Positions 8,384 through 17,711 are shown, counted from the stretch's first letter. The stretch is 64,000 nucleotides of DNA from Micromonospora wenchangensis (GCF_002210435.1 NZ_MZMV01000034.1:1-64000), one strand, 5' to 3'. A program made the numbers and translations. Notes: a model not told the origin generated them from the letters alone.

Positions 8384-9838
8384 GTGGGTAACCGAGTGGG
8401 TCAACTGTGCCTGGTCGTCGGGGCGGTCCTGGCCGTGGTGGTCACCACCGTCGCCAGCGTCACCGTCCCGCTGGTCGCGGTCGGCGCGGTGGCGCTGCTG
8501 CTGCTCGCGCTGTTCGCGCTCGCGCAGCAGATGGACGGCTGGCGGTGGCTGCTGGGCCTGACCATGGCGCTGCTGGTCTGCGCCTCGTCCGGGCTGCCGG
8601 CCCTGGTGGAGGCCAGCTTCTATCCCCGGTACGCGGCGGTGGCCGCCCTGGTCGTCTGGGCGCTGGGCGCACCGGCCCGGACGGTGGCGCGGGTCGACCC
8701 GTGGACCCGCCTGCTCGTCGGCGCGCTGTGGGCGATGGCCGGCCTGGCCACGGTGAGCTTCACCTGGTCGGTGGTGCCGTTGGAGACCCTGCAACGGGGG
8801 GTGGCGCTGCTGCTGCTGGCCGCGCTGGTGCACGTCCTGGTCCGCCGCCGGTGGCCCGACCGGGCGGTCATGCTGGCCGACCTGCGCATGGTCTACCTGG
8901 TGCTCAGCGGGTCCGCCCTGATCAGCCTCGGCGTCGGGTTCGCCGACGGCACGCTCGTCGCCGCGTTGTCCCGGACCGACCGGTTCGAGGGCCTGTACAA
9001 CAACCCCAACATGCTCAGCATCGTCTGCGCCCTGACCACGCCGCTGGGCTGGGCGGTCTACCGGCAGTCCCGCCGTCGGGTGGAACTGCTCGGCATGGTG
9101 CCGGCCGTGGCCTGCCTGCTGCTGTCGCAGTCCCGCACCGGCCTGATCGCCGTGCTCGCCGGGGCCTGCTGGGTCGTGCTGCGCAACGGGCTGGGCCGGA
9201 TGGTCCGGCTGGGCGCCGGACTGGCCGTGGGACTGCTGGTGGCGTACCTGTTCAACCTGCTGCCGGTCCTGTTCGCCGGCCCCTGGATGCGGCAGCTCGT
9301 GCTGCGCTTCACCGACCCCACCGGCGGCGACCTGTCCAACGGCCGCACCGAGATGTGGCAGGCCACGGTGGACCTGTGGTGGCAGAACCGCCCCACCCTG
9401 GGCTTCGGGTACGCCTCCCGCAACCACCTGTTCGCCCTCGCCAGCCTCGACGAGTCCTTCGGGACCGGGGTGAGCGTGGTGCACAACAGCTACCTGCAAC
9501 TGCTGCTGGAGCTGGGGCTCGCCGCCGTGGCGCCACTGGCCCTGCTGCTGCTGGCCGTCGGCCGGGTCGCCCTGCGGTCCCCGGTACGCCGGGCCGACTC
9601 CGGGCTGGTCTGGCTCGTCGTCACCGGCCTGCTGATCCAGATCACCGAGTCGGCCATCTTCGGCACCGGGCAGACGTACCCGTACGTGTTCTGGTGCGTG
9701 GTCGCCGGGGTGCTGCTGCACCTGCCCGGTGAACGTGCCGACGCCGACGCACCGGAGGCGGACCCGGCGGCGGTCCCGCCGTGGGTCGGTGCCCCGGCCG
9801 ACGACCTGGTCCGCCGGCCGGTCCCGGCCCTGCGCTGA
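8384..9838 (+). CDS. O-antigen ligase/polymerase-like membrane protein
   Basis: The 484-residue protein has about 11-12 hydrophobic segments and a large periplasmic-side loop near residues 310-370 (NGRTEMWQATVDLWWQNRPTLGFGY, VHNSYLQLLLELG). That loop pattern, with the conserved R/E and H-N-S-Y-L-Q residues, is characteristic of the O-antigen ligase/Wzy (RfaL/WaaL-like) family, which polymerises or transfers lipid-linked glycans outside the membrane. The GTG start is 55 bases after the reductase gene. A hydrophilic acidic C-terminal tail of about 45 residues follows. In a Gram-positive, polymerisation of the repeat unit is the likely role. A 20-bp bidirectional terminator closes the gene. Confidence 0.85.
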   Translation: MGNRVGQLCLVVGAVLAVVVTTVASVTVPLVAVGAVALLLLALFALAQQMDGWRWLLGLTMALLVCASSGLPALVEASFYPRYAAVAALVVWALGAPARTVARVDPWTRLLVGALWAMAGLATVSFTWSVVPLETLQRGVALLLLAALVHVLVRRRWPDRAVMLADLRMVYLVLSGSALISLGVGFADGTLVAALSRTDRFEGLYNNPNMLSIVCALTTPLGWAVYRQSRRRVELLGMVPAVACLLLSQSRTGLIAVLAGACWVVLRNGLGRMVRLGAGLAVGLLVAYLFNLLPVLFAGPWMRQLVLRFTDPTGGDLSNGRTEMWQATVDLWWQNRPTLGFGYASRNHLFALASLDESFGTGVSVVHNSYLQLLLELGLAAVAPLALLLLAVGRVALRSPVRRADSGLVWLVVTGLLIQITESAIFGTGQTYPYVFWCVVAGVLLHLPGERADADAPEADPAAVPPWVGAPADDLVRRPVPALR

Positions 9839-9841
9839 GGT

Positions 9842-9885
9842 CACGCGACGGTGGGCGTCCCGGTCGGGACGCCCACCGTCGCGTG
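9842..9885. terminator. Bidirectional terminator, perfect 20-bp stem
   Basis: A perfect 20-bp inverted repeat (9842-9861 with 9866-9885; arms begin CACGCGACGG and end CCGTCGCGTG) with loop GGTC lies exactly between two convergent genes whose stops are at 9838 and 9896. It can serve both strands. Confidence 0.85.
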
Positions 9886-9895
9886 TCCACCCGGC

Positions 9896-11158
9896 TCAGC
9901 GCCGGTCGTCGGCCACCAGGAAGGCGCTGACCTCGTCCCGCCAGGCGCGGTGGTCGAACGACCCGCGGGCCCGGGACCGGGCGGCCCGGCTCATCCCCGT
10001 CCACTCCTCGTCGCGCAGCCGCAGCGCCCGCTCGATCCCCCACCGCACGTCGTCCGGCCCGTTGCCGTCGAGCACCAGCCCCTCGACGCCGTCGTGCACG
10101 TGGGCGGCCAGGTCGCTGGTGTGGTTGAGCAGCACCGGGCAGCCGGCGGCGAGGCTCTCCGGCACCTTGGACGGGAAGCCGTTGGCCGCGTACCCGCCGG
10201 TGGGGCGGACCAGCATCGAGAAGTGCGACTCCGCGAGCAGCGTCAGCACGGTGTCCCGGGGGACGCGACCGAGGAACCGCACCTCGGCCACGATCCCGTC
10301 GAGGACCGCGACGTCCAGGTCGGAGTGGGTGGCGGCGGCCTCCCGGGTGACCCCGGCGATGGTGAGGCTGACCCGGCGCTGCTGCTGCGGGGTGAGCCGG
10401 CTGATCCCGCGCAGGATCACGTCCAGCATGTCCTTGCGGCCGGGGGTGCCGGCGTAGAGCAGCCGCAGCCCGGTGGAGAGCGCGGGTGGCCGGGCCGCCG
10501 GGAAGTCGTCGCAGTCCACCTGGGGCGGCACCACCAGCACCGACATCCCGTGCCCGGTGAGGTAACCGGCCAACGTGGTGGAGACCGCGGTGGCCCGGTC
10601 GACCAGCCGGGTGGCCAGGAACGTCGACCAGCGGTGCCGGACGTAGTACGGGGTGAGCCAGCCGTGGCGGAACTGCCGCCGGTCGTGACGTTCGCTGGCG
10701 TCGACGACCACCGGGCAACGCAGCGCGAGCCGCAGGACCGTCCAGTTGCCCAGCGTCATCAGCGCCATCGGGAGCAGCACCACGCTCACGTCGCCCCGGC
10801 GTACCCCCTGCCGGCGGGCGGCCCGCAGCACGCGGACCGGGCGGGCCAGCCGGGCCGGCAGCCGGGTGAGCCGGTGCCGGCCCCGCACGCGCAGGGTGAC
10901 CAGATCGACCCCGGCCGCCTCGGGTGGCCGGGCGGGGAAGGCCATCTCGCAGGGCCAGTCGTTGACGACCAGCGTGCGGGTGCCCGCGGGCGCGGCGGAC
11001 CTGGCGAGTTGCAGCAGGCGGTTGGAGGTGGCGTCACCGTGGGGGAAGGCGTACGCGCCGACGAGCAGGGGACGCGGTGGCCCGGTCCGCCCGGTCGGTC
11101 CGCCGTCGGGCAGGGGTCGCGGGTTCACGACCACGGTCTGCTCGTTCATCTCTGTCAC
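9896..11158 (-). CDS. Glycosyltransferase, GT4-like
   Basis: This is a 420-residue GT-B fold enzyme. The N-terminal half has PLLVGAYAFPHGDATSNRL (about 30-48) with an acceptor-side helix. The donor half has LRLLYAGTPGRKDMLDVIL (near 233), the RFLGRVPRDTVLTLLAESHF stretch read in two parts (RFLGRVPRD, LLAESHFSML), and a PSKVPESLAAGCPVL nucleotide-sugar site. GTG at 11158 is preferred because it overlaps the upstream gene's TGA in GTGA; ATG at 11149 is an alternative. It is the fourth and last gene of a leftward run coupled by identical GTGA overlaps (epimerase, flippase, GT, GT). Donor and acceptor cannot be told. Confidence 0.85.
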   Translation of the reverse strand: MTEMNEQTVVVNPRPLPDGGPTGRTGPPRPLLVGAYAFPHGDATSNRLLQLARSAAPAGTRTLVVNDWPCEMAFPARPPEAAGVDLVTLRVRGRHRLTRLPARLARPVRVLRAARRQGVRRGDVSVVLLPMALMTLGNWTVLRLALRCPVVVDASERHDRRQFRHGWLTPYYVRHRWSTFLATRLVDRATAVSTTLAGYLTGHGMSVLVVPPQVDCDDFPAARPPALSTGLRLLYAGTPGRKDMLDVILRGISRLTPQQQRRVSLTIAGVTREAAATHSDLDVAVLDGIVAEVRFLGRVPRDTVLTLLAESHFSMLVRPTGGYAANGFPSKVPESLAAGCPVLLNHTSDLAAHVHDGVEGLVLDGNGPDDVRWGIERALRLRDEEWTGMSRAARSRARGSFDHRAWRDEVSAFLVADDRR

Positions 11159-12345
11159 CGTCCCGAGCCGACCGGCGGCCGGCTGCTCTGTCGTGGCGTA
11201 CGGTCCCGTCCGGGGTGGGCCGCCGCCCACCGGTGGTAGATCTCCAGGTGGGTGCTGGCGGCCGTGTCGATGGCGAAGGCGCTGTGGACGAACCGGTCGG
11301 CGGCCACCGCGGGCGCGGTCGACGCGGTGTACGCCGCCGCCCGGCCCACCGCCCGCGCCCACACCTGCGGTGGGGCGTCGACCCCGACGACTGTCACGCC
11401 GGGCAGCCGCTCGTCGATGAAGCGCACGCCCGGCAGGTCGGCGGCGACGGTGCCGACGCCCAACGCGACGGGCTCCAGCACTCCCCCGGGCAGCCCCTCC
11501 AGGCAGGACGGGTGGACGACGACGTCGGCCTGCCGCAGCAGCCCGCCCACGTCGTCGCGGGGGCCCAGCAGGTGCACCCGGTCACCCAGCCCGGCGGCGT
11601 CCGCCGCCGCGCGGACCCGCTCGTCGTCGGCCGGGTCGCCCGGCCCGACGAGCACCGCGTGCGCGGACACGCCCCGGTCACGCAGCGCGGCCAGGATCGG
11701 CGGCAGCAGCCAGCGGCGTTTCTCGGGTGAGGCCCGGCCCACGGTCACGCAGACCAGGTCGGTCGGTCCCGCGCCGATCAGGGCCCGCAGGTCGTCGGGG
11801 CTGGGGCGGCGCAGCCGGTCGAGGTCGAGCCCGTTGAGCACCACCCGGCACCGGGGGTCGGCCCGCCAGCCCGGGTGGTAACCGAACGTCAGCGAGCTGG
11901 GCGAGACACCGAGGATGTCGGTGGCGCAGATCCGCAGCAGCCGCCCGCAGACCCACCGGTAGACCCGGCGGCGCAGGGTGCGCGTCGTGTTGTCGTCGCC
12001 CCGGAAGTGCGCGACCCGCCCGGGTACGCCGCGCAGCGCGCCCAGCGCGAGCGGCACGCCGGAGAAGTTGGCGCAGTCGGCGTGCACCACGTCCGGGCGT
12101 AGCCGCCCGAGCAGCCGCAGGAACCGCAGCGGGAAGCGCGGGTCGAGGGGGATCGCGGTGACGCTGCCGCCGTGCCGGGCGACCACGTCGGCCAGCGGCC
12201 CCGGGCCGATCCGGTCGCTGAGCGTCACCAGGTGCAGGTCGACGCCGCCGGCCGCGAGCCGGGGCAGCAGTTCGGCGGTACGCATCTCGGTGCCGCCGAA
12301 GTTCAGCTCACCGACGACCCGCAGCACCCGCAGCCGGCCGGTCAC
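11155..12345 (-). CDS. Glycosyltransferase, GT4
   Basis: This is a 396-residue GT4 enzyme with the typical start LRVLRVVGELNFGGTEMRTAE (GGxE acceptor loop, residues 4-24, quoted in part), a linker rich in Arg, and a donor half starting DLVCVTVGRASPEKRRWLL (near 198), then VHLLGPRDDVGGLL and HPSCLEGLPGGVLEPVALG, the E-x7-E nucleotide-sugar motif. It resembles GT families that act in exopolysaccharide repeat-unit assembly in the cytoplasm. GTG at 12345 overlaps the flippase stop by 4 bases; the next gene again starts in a GTGA overlap. The C-terminal 20 residues are basic and low in conservation. Confidence 0.88.
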   Translation of the reverse strand: MTGRLRVLRVVGELNFGGTEMRTAELLPRLAAGGVDLHLVTLSDRIGPGPLADVVARHGGSVTAIPLDPRFPLRFLRLLGRLRPDVVHADCANFSGVPLALGALRGVPGRVAHFRGDDNTTRTLRRRVYRWVCGRLLRICATDILGVSPSSLTFGYHPGWRADPRCRVVLNGLDLDRLRRPSPDDLRALIGAGPTDLVCVTVGRASPEKRRWLLPPILAALRDRGVSAHAVLVGPGDPADDERVRAAADAAGLGDRVHLLGPRDDVGGLLRQADVVVHPSCLEGLPGGVLEPVALGVGTVAADLPGVRFIDERLPGVTVVGVDAPPQVWARAVGRAAAYTASTAPAVAADRFVHSAFAIDTAASTHLEIYHRWAAAHPGRDRTPRQSSRPPVGSGR

Positions 12346-13808
12346 GACGGACCGCACCGGGCGAGCGCCCGCCGGTAGCCCACCAGCGCGGCCGGCACCA
12401 TGGTCGACAGGTACGCGACGCAGGCCGCCGCCGGCAGCCCGGCCAGGCCGAACTGGCGCAGCCCCCAGACCTTGAGCACGGTGGCCAGCACCAGGAACGC
12501 CGCCCACCCGACGAACTGCGGCCGGAGCAGGCCGATGCTGTTCTGCACCATGATCAGTGGGGAGGTGACCGCGACCAGCAGTGACCAGCCTGCGAGCCCG
12601 ACGAGGACGGGCAGCCGGATCGTCGACCGGTCGACCGACCCGAGCCAGAGGGCGATCAGCCGGTGGCCGGTGCCGACCAGCGCCAACCCGACCGAGCCCA
12701 CGACCACCCCGTAGAGCAGCACCATGCGCCGGGTGTTGCGGCGTACCCAGGCCACCTCGCCCCGGGCCAGGGCGGCGCCGTTGACCGGCCAGACCGTCAT
12801 GCCCACCAGCCCGACGAAGACCCACAGCACGCCGAACAGCTTCCCCACGACCGCGTAGTGGGCCGCCGCCGCGAGCCCCAGCACGTTGGCGACCAGCGGG
12901 TTGTCCACGTTCAGCGCGATCGACGACATCGTGGTGAGCGCGAAGAACCGCACACCCAGCCGGAGCAGGCCGGCGACGGTGTCCCGGTGCACGAGTCGTG
13001 GCCCCGGCCGGTGGGCAGGTGGGCAGGCCCAGAAGTAGGTGACGGTGTTGAGCAGGTTGGTCACCGGCACGGCCAGCACCGCACCGGCGACGACCACCAG
13101 TGGTGGCCAACCGGCGGCGATGGCGGCGAGCACCACGGCCAGGGCGGCCAGGGCGCCGGCCGACTGCCAGGCGTTGCTCTGCACCATCTGGCCCCGGGCG
13201 TACTGCACCCGCTGGACCAGCGAGAGCGGGATGTTGACGACGAACGCGCCGAAGCAGAGCAGGACCAGGGTGGGGGTCTGCGCGGCGACGCCCGGGTCAC
13301 CGACGGCGAACAGCTCCACCCAGGGCACCACCGGCGTCACCACCAGCAGGGCGGCCAGCAGCAGCACCGCGACCACGCCGAGGGTGGCAAACGCGCCGGA
13401 GATCTCCCGGGCCTGCCGGCGGGGGTCGTCGGCCAGTTGACCGAGCCGGGTGAGCAGCCCGTTGCCCAGCCCCAGGTCGGCGAACCAGGCCATCCCGGTG
13501 AGCGCGGTGATCGCCATCCACAGGCCGTACCGCTGCTCGCCGAGGTACCGGAAGCAGGCGGGGGTCATGACCAGCGGCGCGGCCAGGCCGATCCCCTTGG
13601 CCACCATCGCGGTGGCGATGCCCACCGTGACGGTACGGTCCCGGCTAGGCCCCGGTGCCGGGAAGCCGGCCGGCGGCGCGGCGGTGGTCGTCGTCCCGGT
13701 GGCGGCGGTGGTCCCGGTGGCCGTCGCGGCGGCGGGCGTCGTCCCGGTGGGGGCCGTCGCGGCGGTGGGGGCCGTGCCGGCGGCGGCCCGGCCCACGGCC
13801 CGGGTCAC
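12342..13808 (-). CDS. Wzx-like polysaccharide flippase (MATE/MOP superfamily)
   Basis: The 488-residue protein has about 12 to 14 transmembrane segments from residue 60 onward (VTVGIATAMVAKGIGLAAPL, MAWFADLGLGNGLL). This is the pattern of Wzx/RfbX-type exporters, which move lipid-linked repeat units to the outer face of the membrane. The first 50 residues are a low-complexity Ala/Thr/Gly/Pro stretch, likely disordered and cytoplasmic, and unusual for the family. GTG at 13808 overlaps the epimerase stop in GTGA, which fixes this start and makes the odd leader part of the protein. A second flippase-like gene lies at 25801, so the locus may build more than one polymer. Confidence 0.85.
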   Translation of the reverse strand: MTRAVGRAAAGTAPTAATAPTGTTPAAATATGTTAATGTTTTAAPPAGFPAPGPSRDRTVTVGIATAMVAKGIGLAAPLVMTPACFRYLGEQRYGLWMAITALTGMAWFADLGLGNGLLTRLGQLADDPRRQAREISGAFATLGVVAVLLLAALLVVTPVVPWVELFAVGDPGVAAQTPTLVLLCFGAFVVNIPLSLVQRVQYARGQMVQSNAWQSAGALAALAVVLAAIAAGWPPLVVVAGAVLAVPVTNLLNTVTYFWACPPAHRPGPRLVHRDTVAGLLRLGVRFFALTTMSSIALNVDNPLVANVLGLAAAAHYAVVGKLFGVLWVFVGLVGMTVWPVNGAALARGEVAWVRRNTRRMVLLYGVVVGSVGLALVGTGHRLIALWLGSVDRSTIRLPVLVGLAGWSLLVAVTSPLIMVQNSIGLLRPQFVGWAAFLVLATVLKVWGLRQFGLAGLPAAACVAYLSTMVPAALVGYRRALARCGPS

Positions 13809-14761
13809 CGGAGGGGGGCGGGGGCGACGGCCAGCCGCTCGGCCAGCCACCCGGCCGTGGCCCGCAGCCCCTGCCGGCGGTCCACGGGGGTGACGTCCGG
13901 GAACAACTCCCGCAGGGTGGTGTTGTCGGCGAGCGAGTGCGGCACGTCCCCGGTACGCGGTGCCACGTGTTGCCGGGCGATCGGCCGGCCGAACACCTCC
14001 TCCAGCTCGTCGAGGACCTGGAGCAGGCTGGCCCGCGCGCCGAAGGCGAGGTTGACCGGATGCGGGTGGTGCACCCGGCGGCGCACCGCGTCGAGGATGA
14101 CCTCGCAGACCGTGCCCACGTAGGTGAAGTCGCGGGACTGGGTGCCGTCGCCGTGCACCTCGACCGGCTCGCCGCACAGGGCGGCGTGGGTGAACCGGGG
14201 GATGACGGCCGCGTACGCGTGGTCGTGGCGCTGCCCGGGGCCGAACACGTTGAAGAACCGGAACGCCAGCGTGGGCAGCCCGAACGACGCCTGGTGGGCC
14301 AGCGCGTACGCCTCGGTGGCGAGCTTGCTGGCCGCGTACGGGCTCATCGGGCGGGTCCAGGTCAGCTCCGCCTTGGGCAGTGCCGGGTTCATCCCGTACA
14401 CCGACGAGGAGGAGGCGACCACCACGTGCCCGACGTCGTGCCGGCGGGCCGCCTCCAGCACCATCAGCGTGCCGGTGGCGTTCGCGTGGTGGGAGGCGAG
14501 CGGGTCGCGCAGCGAGCGGGGCACGCTGGGCAGCGCGGCCAGGTGGACCACCGCCTCCCGGCCCGCCATCGCCGCGTCCAGGGCCGCCGGGTCCAGGATG
14601 GATCCCTCGACGAGGTCGACGTCCAGCCCGGCGAGGTTGCCGCGCAGCCCCACCGAGAAGTCGTCGAGGACGCTGACCTCCTTGACGGCCGGCTCGCCGA
14701 GCGCGGCGCGGGCCAGGTTGGCGCCGATGAAACCGGCCCCACCCGTGATCAGAATGCGCAT
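13805..14761 (-). CDS. NAD-dependent sugar epimerase (GalE/WbpP-like SDR)
   Basis: This 318-residue extended SDR begins MRILITGGAGFIGANLARAA with the full GxxGxxG Rossmann motif. The catalytic triad is intact: serine in SSSSVYG (about 120-126) and Y-AAS-K (about 146-150). FRFFNVFGPGQR and the DFTYVGTV motif match UDP-sugar 4-epimerases such as GalE/WbpP. It probably makes UDP-galactose-type or UDP-GalNAc-type donors for the polymer, or a related sugar. It is the first gene of the four-gene GTGA-coupled operon and starts 225 bases from the divergent gene at 14987. Confidence 0.88.
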   Translation of the reverse strand: MRILITGGAGFIGANLARAALGEPAVKEVSVLDDFSVGLRGNLAGLDVDLVEGSILDPAALDAAMAGREAVVHLAALPSVPRSLRDPLASHHANATGTLMVLEAARRHDVGHVVVASSSSVYGMNPALPKAELTWTRPMSPYAASKLATEAYALAHQASFGLPTLAFRFFNVFGPGQRHDHAYAAVIPRFTHAALCGEPVEVHGDGTQSRDFTYVGTVCEVILDAVRRRVHHPHPVNLAFGARASLLQVLDELEEVFGRPIARQHVAPRTGDVPHSLADNTTLRELFPDVTPVDRRQGLRATAGWLAERLAVAPAPLR

Positions 14762-14986
14762 GAACCACCCCCGAGTACGCACATCACCTGTACATCGAGC
14801 CGGGACGCGGCACGTTACGGCGGCGGCACGAAATTCACCCTGCCCACGGCGGGGACCTCGGCCGCCGGGCGGGCCGGCATCCGCCGAACGGCCGACGGTG
14901 TTGTCCGGGAGCCGACCAAAAACCGCCGTGAACTGCGAAAACGCGCACAGTGACAGCATCGTCGTGCGTCGCGGTGGAGGTGTGGG
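14762..14986. promoter_or_regulatory. Divergent intergenic region
   Basis: This region separates the leftward epimerase operon from the rightward phage-like gene. A locally A-rich segment (ACCAAAAACCGCC and GCGAAAACGCG near 14918-14945) is the best promoter candidate for the rightward gene. GGAGG at 14976-14980 is its ribosome binding site. No defined operator was found. Confidence 0.4.
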
Positions 14987-17017
14987 ATGCCTGAGCTGAT
15001 CGTCTACCGGTCCAACGCCCTGATGTCGGTCAGGTCGCGGTTCGACGCCACCCGGGACGTGGTGATGCCCGCCAACCTGGCGTACGCCGAGGCGATGGTG
15101 GGCCTGTGGCACTCCGGCCTGCCGCAGGTGAGCCTGGTGCCCTCGACCGCGACCGACGCCCAGGTGTGGCCGGTCATGTCCGCCGTGGGCACCCGCGTCC
15201 ACGACACCTCCGACGACAACTGCCCGATCAACACCGGCTGGTCGTACGTCGGCGGCAACCACGGCTACAACGTCGGCAACCAGATCGTCGTGGCCAACCA
15301 CGGCAAGACGACGGCCGACGTGGGCTCGCAGTGGACCGACGGCACCCGCATCTTCACCCTGCTGGCCGTCACCAACGCCAGCAGCCTGCTGTTCGGCAAC
15401 CCGTACACCGTGGTGGACGGCATCGCGCAGGGCGCCCGGGTCAAGCCGGCCGCACCGCTCACCCACGTCTCGGGGGCGACCAACCGGACCACCGTGCCGA
15501 TCACCGGTCTCACCCCGGACGTGCAGATCCGCCCCGCCACCCACTCGCACACGGTCGCCGTCGAACTCGACGGGCGGCCGGTGCCCGACGGCCGGTCGAC
15601 CGGCCTGGAACTGGTGATCCGGGAGTCCTACCTCATTCCGACCTACCAGGGGATGATCGACACGGCACGGGCGAACGTCGGCACCCCGATCGCCACGATC
15701 ATGCCGAGGATCCCGTCGCTGTGCCGGATCGCCAACGTCTACCGCTGGTCACCCGGCGGCGGCCTGCTCGTCACCCAGACGGTGACCGCCCTGGCCCGGT
15801 TCACCCTCAACGCGGGCGTCACCCAGTGCACGCCGCTGACGCCGGTGACGGGCGGCTCCCGCCGGCAGTTCATGCCGAACGTGGGGGTGGCCGGCGGCCT
15901 GAACTGGTCGACCTGGGCCAACATCGACACCCTCGCCGCGCTCACCGACGTCACCCCGGCGGCCCTCGTCGACCGGACGATGCCGGCGGCCAGCATGACC
16001 CAGTGGGTGGTCAGCGGCGGCGGCGTGCAGCAGTGGGGCATCGCCGTCGGCCTGCTGCCGGTCGCGGACGGGGCGCCGCAGACCCGCGCCCGCTACACCA
16101 CCGCCAAGAGCTGGTTCATCAGCTCCAGCCTGAAGAAGAACTACCCGCAACTGGTGTGGGGGCGCACCCTGGCCGCCGGGGAGTCGGTGACCGGCACCGC
16201 CTACCGCCGCTACCTGGCCCCGCCGTCGACCGCCACCGAACTCGTCGTCTCCGCCGGCGACGACGACTTCGTGGTGATCGAACGGGTCGGCGCGGTCGCC
16301 GAGGCCGAGTTGGCCGCGCCGCAACTGTTCCACCGGCTGCTGGTCCCGGTGGGCGCGACGAACCTCACCGTGCCCGACCGGGTCACCGTCGCCGGTGTGC
16401 CGTACGACGTGCCGGTCTCCCCCGGCTACGGGATGTGGCGCGCGGACCCCGACGAGGCCCTGCCGGAGCCGCTGCCGGGGGCGTCGCGGACCCGTGGCGG
16501 GTACTTCCTCGCCCGGTCCGGCCCGACGGTGGAGAGCACCTGCACCGGTGCCTACCAACGGCTGCTGCTGCACCCGTTCTTCCTGGCCGAGCCCACCCCG
16601 GTCGACCGGGCCTGCGTGGAGGTGACCCGGGTCGGCACCGGTGTGCTGCGCCACGGCGTGTACGCCCACGACCCGGCCACCGGCCGGCCCGCCCTGCTCG
16701 GCCCGGTCGCCGACTTCGGCACCGTGGCCGTCACCACCGTCGGGGTGAAGGAGTCGGTGCTGGCCGCGCCCGTCCTGCTGCCGGCCGGCTGGCACTGGTA
16801 CGGGCAGGTGTGGCAGGTCAGTGGCGTCACCGCGCCCACGGTGCGGGCCGGCGGCGTCGGCTGCGCCACCGTGCTGAACCTGGGTTCGACGGCGGCGGCG
16901 ATGACCGGGGACCGGTTCGGCTACGAGGTGGCCGCGGTGACCGGCGCGCTGGGGGCGATCACCATCGGCGGGGTGCACCAGTTCCCCCCGCCGCAGGTCG
17001 CCTACCGGCGGGCCTGA
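14987..17017 (+). CDS. Large beta-rich protein with phage tail-fibre-like C-terminus
   Basis: I do not recognise the full-length family. The 676-residue product has no signal peptide, no transmembrane segment, and a high content of Val/Thr/Gly/Pro strands. The N-terminal part has GWSYVGGNHGYNVGNQIVV near 85-103. The C-terminal 180 residues (GGYFLARSGPTVESTC, LLLHPFFLAEPTPVDRACVE, HGVYAHDPATGRPA, GVKES) resemble modules at the ends of actinobacterial phage minor tail or tail-fibre proteins. ATG at 14987 has a good GGAGG site 6 bases upstream. It is a single-gene unit between leftward GT operons. A glycan-binding or glycan-cleaving role would fit, but this is inference. Confidence 0.75.
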   Translation: MPELIVYRSNALMSVRSRFDATRDVVMPANLAYAEAMVGLWHSGLPQVSLVPSTATDAQVWPVMSAVGTRVHDTSDDNCPINTGWSYVGGNHGYNVGNQIVVANHGKTTADVGSQWTDGTRIFTLLAVTNASSLLFGNPYTVVDGIAQGARVKPAAPLTHVSGATNRTTVPITGLTPDVQIRPATHSHTVAVELDGRPVPDGRSTGLELVIRESYLIPTYQGMIDTARANVGTPIATIMPRIPSLCRIANVYRWSPGGGLLVTQTVTALARFTLNAGVTQCTPLTPVTGGSRRQFMPNVGVAGGLNWSTWANIDTLAALTDVTPAALVDRTMPAASMTQWVVSGGGVQQWGIAVGLLPVADGAPQTRARYTTAKSWFISSSLKKNYPQLVWGRTLAAGESVTGTAYRRYLAPPSTATELVVSAGDDDFVVIERVGAVAEAELAAPQLFHRLLVPVGATNLTVPDRVTVAGVPYDVPVSPGYGMWRADPDEALPEPLPGASRTRGGYFLARSGPTVESTCTGAYQRLLLHPFFLAEPTPVDRACVEVTRVGTGVLRHGVYAHDPATGRPALLGPVADFGTVAVTTVGVKESVLAAPVLLPAGWHWYGQVWQVSGVTAPTVRAGGVGCATVLNLGSTAAAMTGDRFGYEVAAVTGALGAITIGGVHQFPPPQVAYRRA

Positions 17018-17057
17018 TCCGACTCCGCCGGCCGGGCGGGTCGACGTGTCCCCGGCG

Positions 17058-17597
17058 TCAGCCGGTGGGGACGCCGTAGATCCGCTTCATCGCCTCGTGC
17101 TTGGCCGGCACGGGCAGGTGCCCGATGCCCAGCGACTTGGCCCGCAGCCGTTCCAGGTACTCGTCGGTGGTGCGCACCGGCCGGGCCGGGACCCCGGCCG
17201 CCACGGTGTTGTCCGGGACGTCCCGGGTGACCACCGACCCGGCCCCGATGACGCACCGGTTGCCGATGGTGACGCCGGCCAGGATCATCGCGCGCATGCC
17301 GATGTAGACGTCGTCGCCGATCGTGATCGGCGCGGTCCAGTCGAGGTCGGGATAGTCCTTGCGGAGGATCAGCGTGCCACCGTCGTGGGTGATGAACTGC
17401 ACCTCGGAGGTGACGTAGACGTTGTCGCCGATGGTGATCAGCCAGGGTTCCGAGCCGAACATCGCCCGGTTGACCCCGTAGAACCTGACCCGACCGGTGA
17501 GGTTGACCCCCAGGGACCTGACGAACGCCTCGGGGTCGCGCGACGCGGCCAGATGGTCCCGTACGCGCCGGGCCATCGTACGAACACGACTGGGCAC
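17058..17597 (-). CDS. Left-handed beta-helix acetyltransferase (WcaF/NodL-like)
   Basis: This 179-residue product is a hexapeptide-repeat O-acetyltransferase. It has repeats such as ITIGDNVYVTSE, ITIGDDVYIGMRAMIL, VTIGNRCVIGAGSVVTRDV and the closing PDNTVAAGVPARPVR, residues 54-143. The catalytic His is in QFITHDGG (H71). Members acetylate sugars using acetyl-CoA, in the cytoplasm. It lies next to a leftward glycosyltransferase, so it may decorate the same repeat unit. The start at 17597 is the first ATG of the frame; no strong ribosome site could be named. The sugar accepted is unknown. Confidence 0.9.
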   Translation of the reverse strand: MPSRVRTMARRVRDHLAASRDPEAFVRSLGVNLTGRVRFYGVNRAMFGSEPWLITIGDNVYVTSEVQFITHDGGTLILRKDYPDLDWTAPITIGDDVYIGMRAMILAGVTIGNRCVIGAGSVVTRDVPDNTVAAGVPARPVRTTDEYLERLRAKSLGIGHLPVPAKHEAMKRIYGVPTG

Positions 17598-17711
17598 TGG
17601 CTGTCCTCGATCGCAGGTACGGTCACGGGCTGCCGGCCCCCGCCGGGTCCGGTCACTGGGAGAACGAGCCGGGTCCGGCCCCGGTGACGGGGTGACCGCC
17701 GCGCACGGCGG

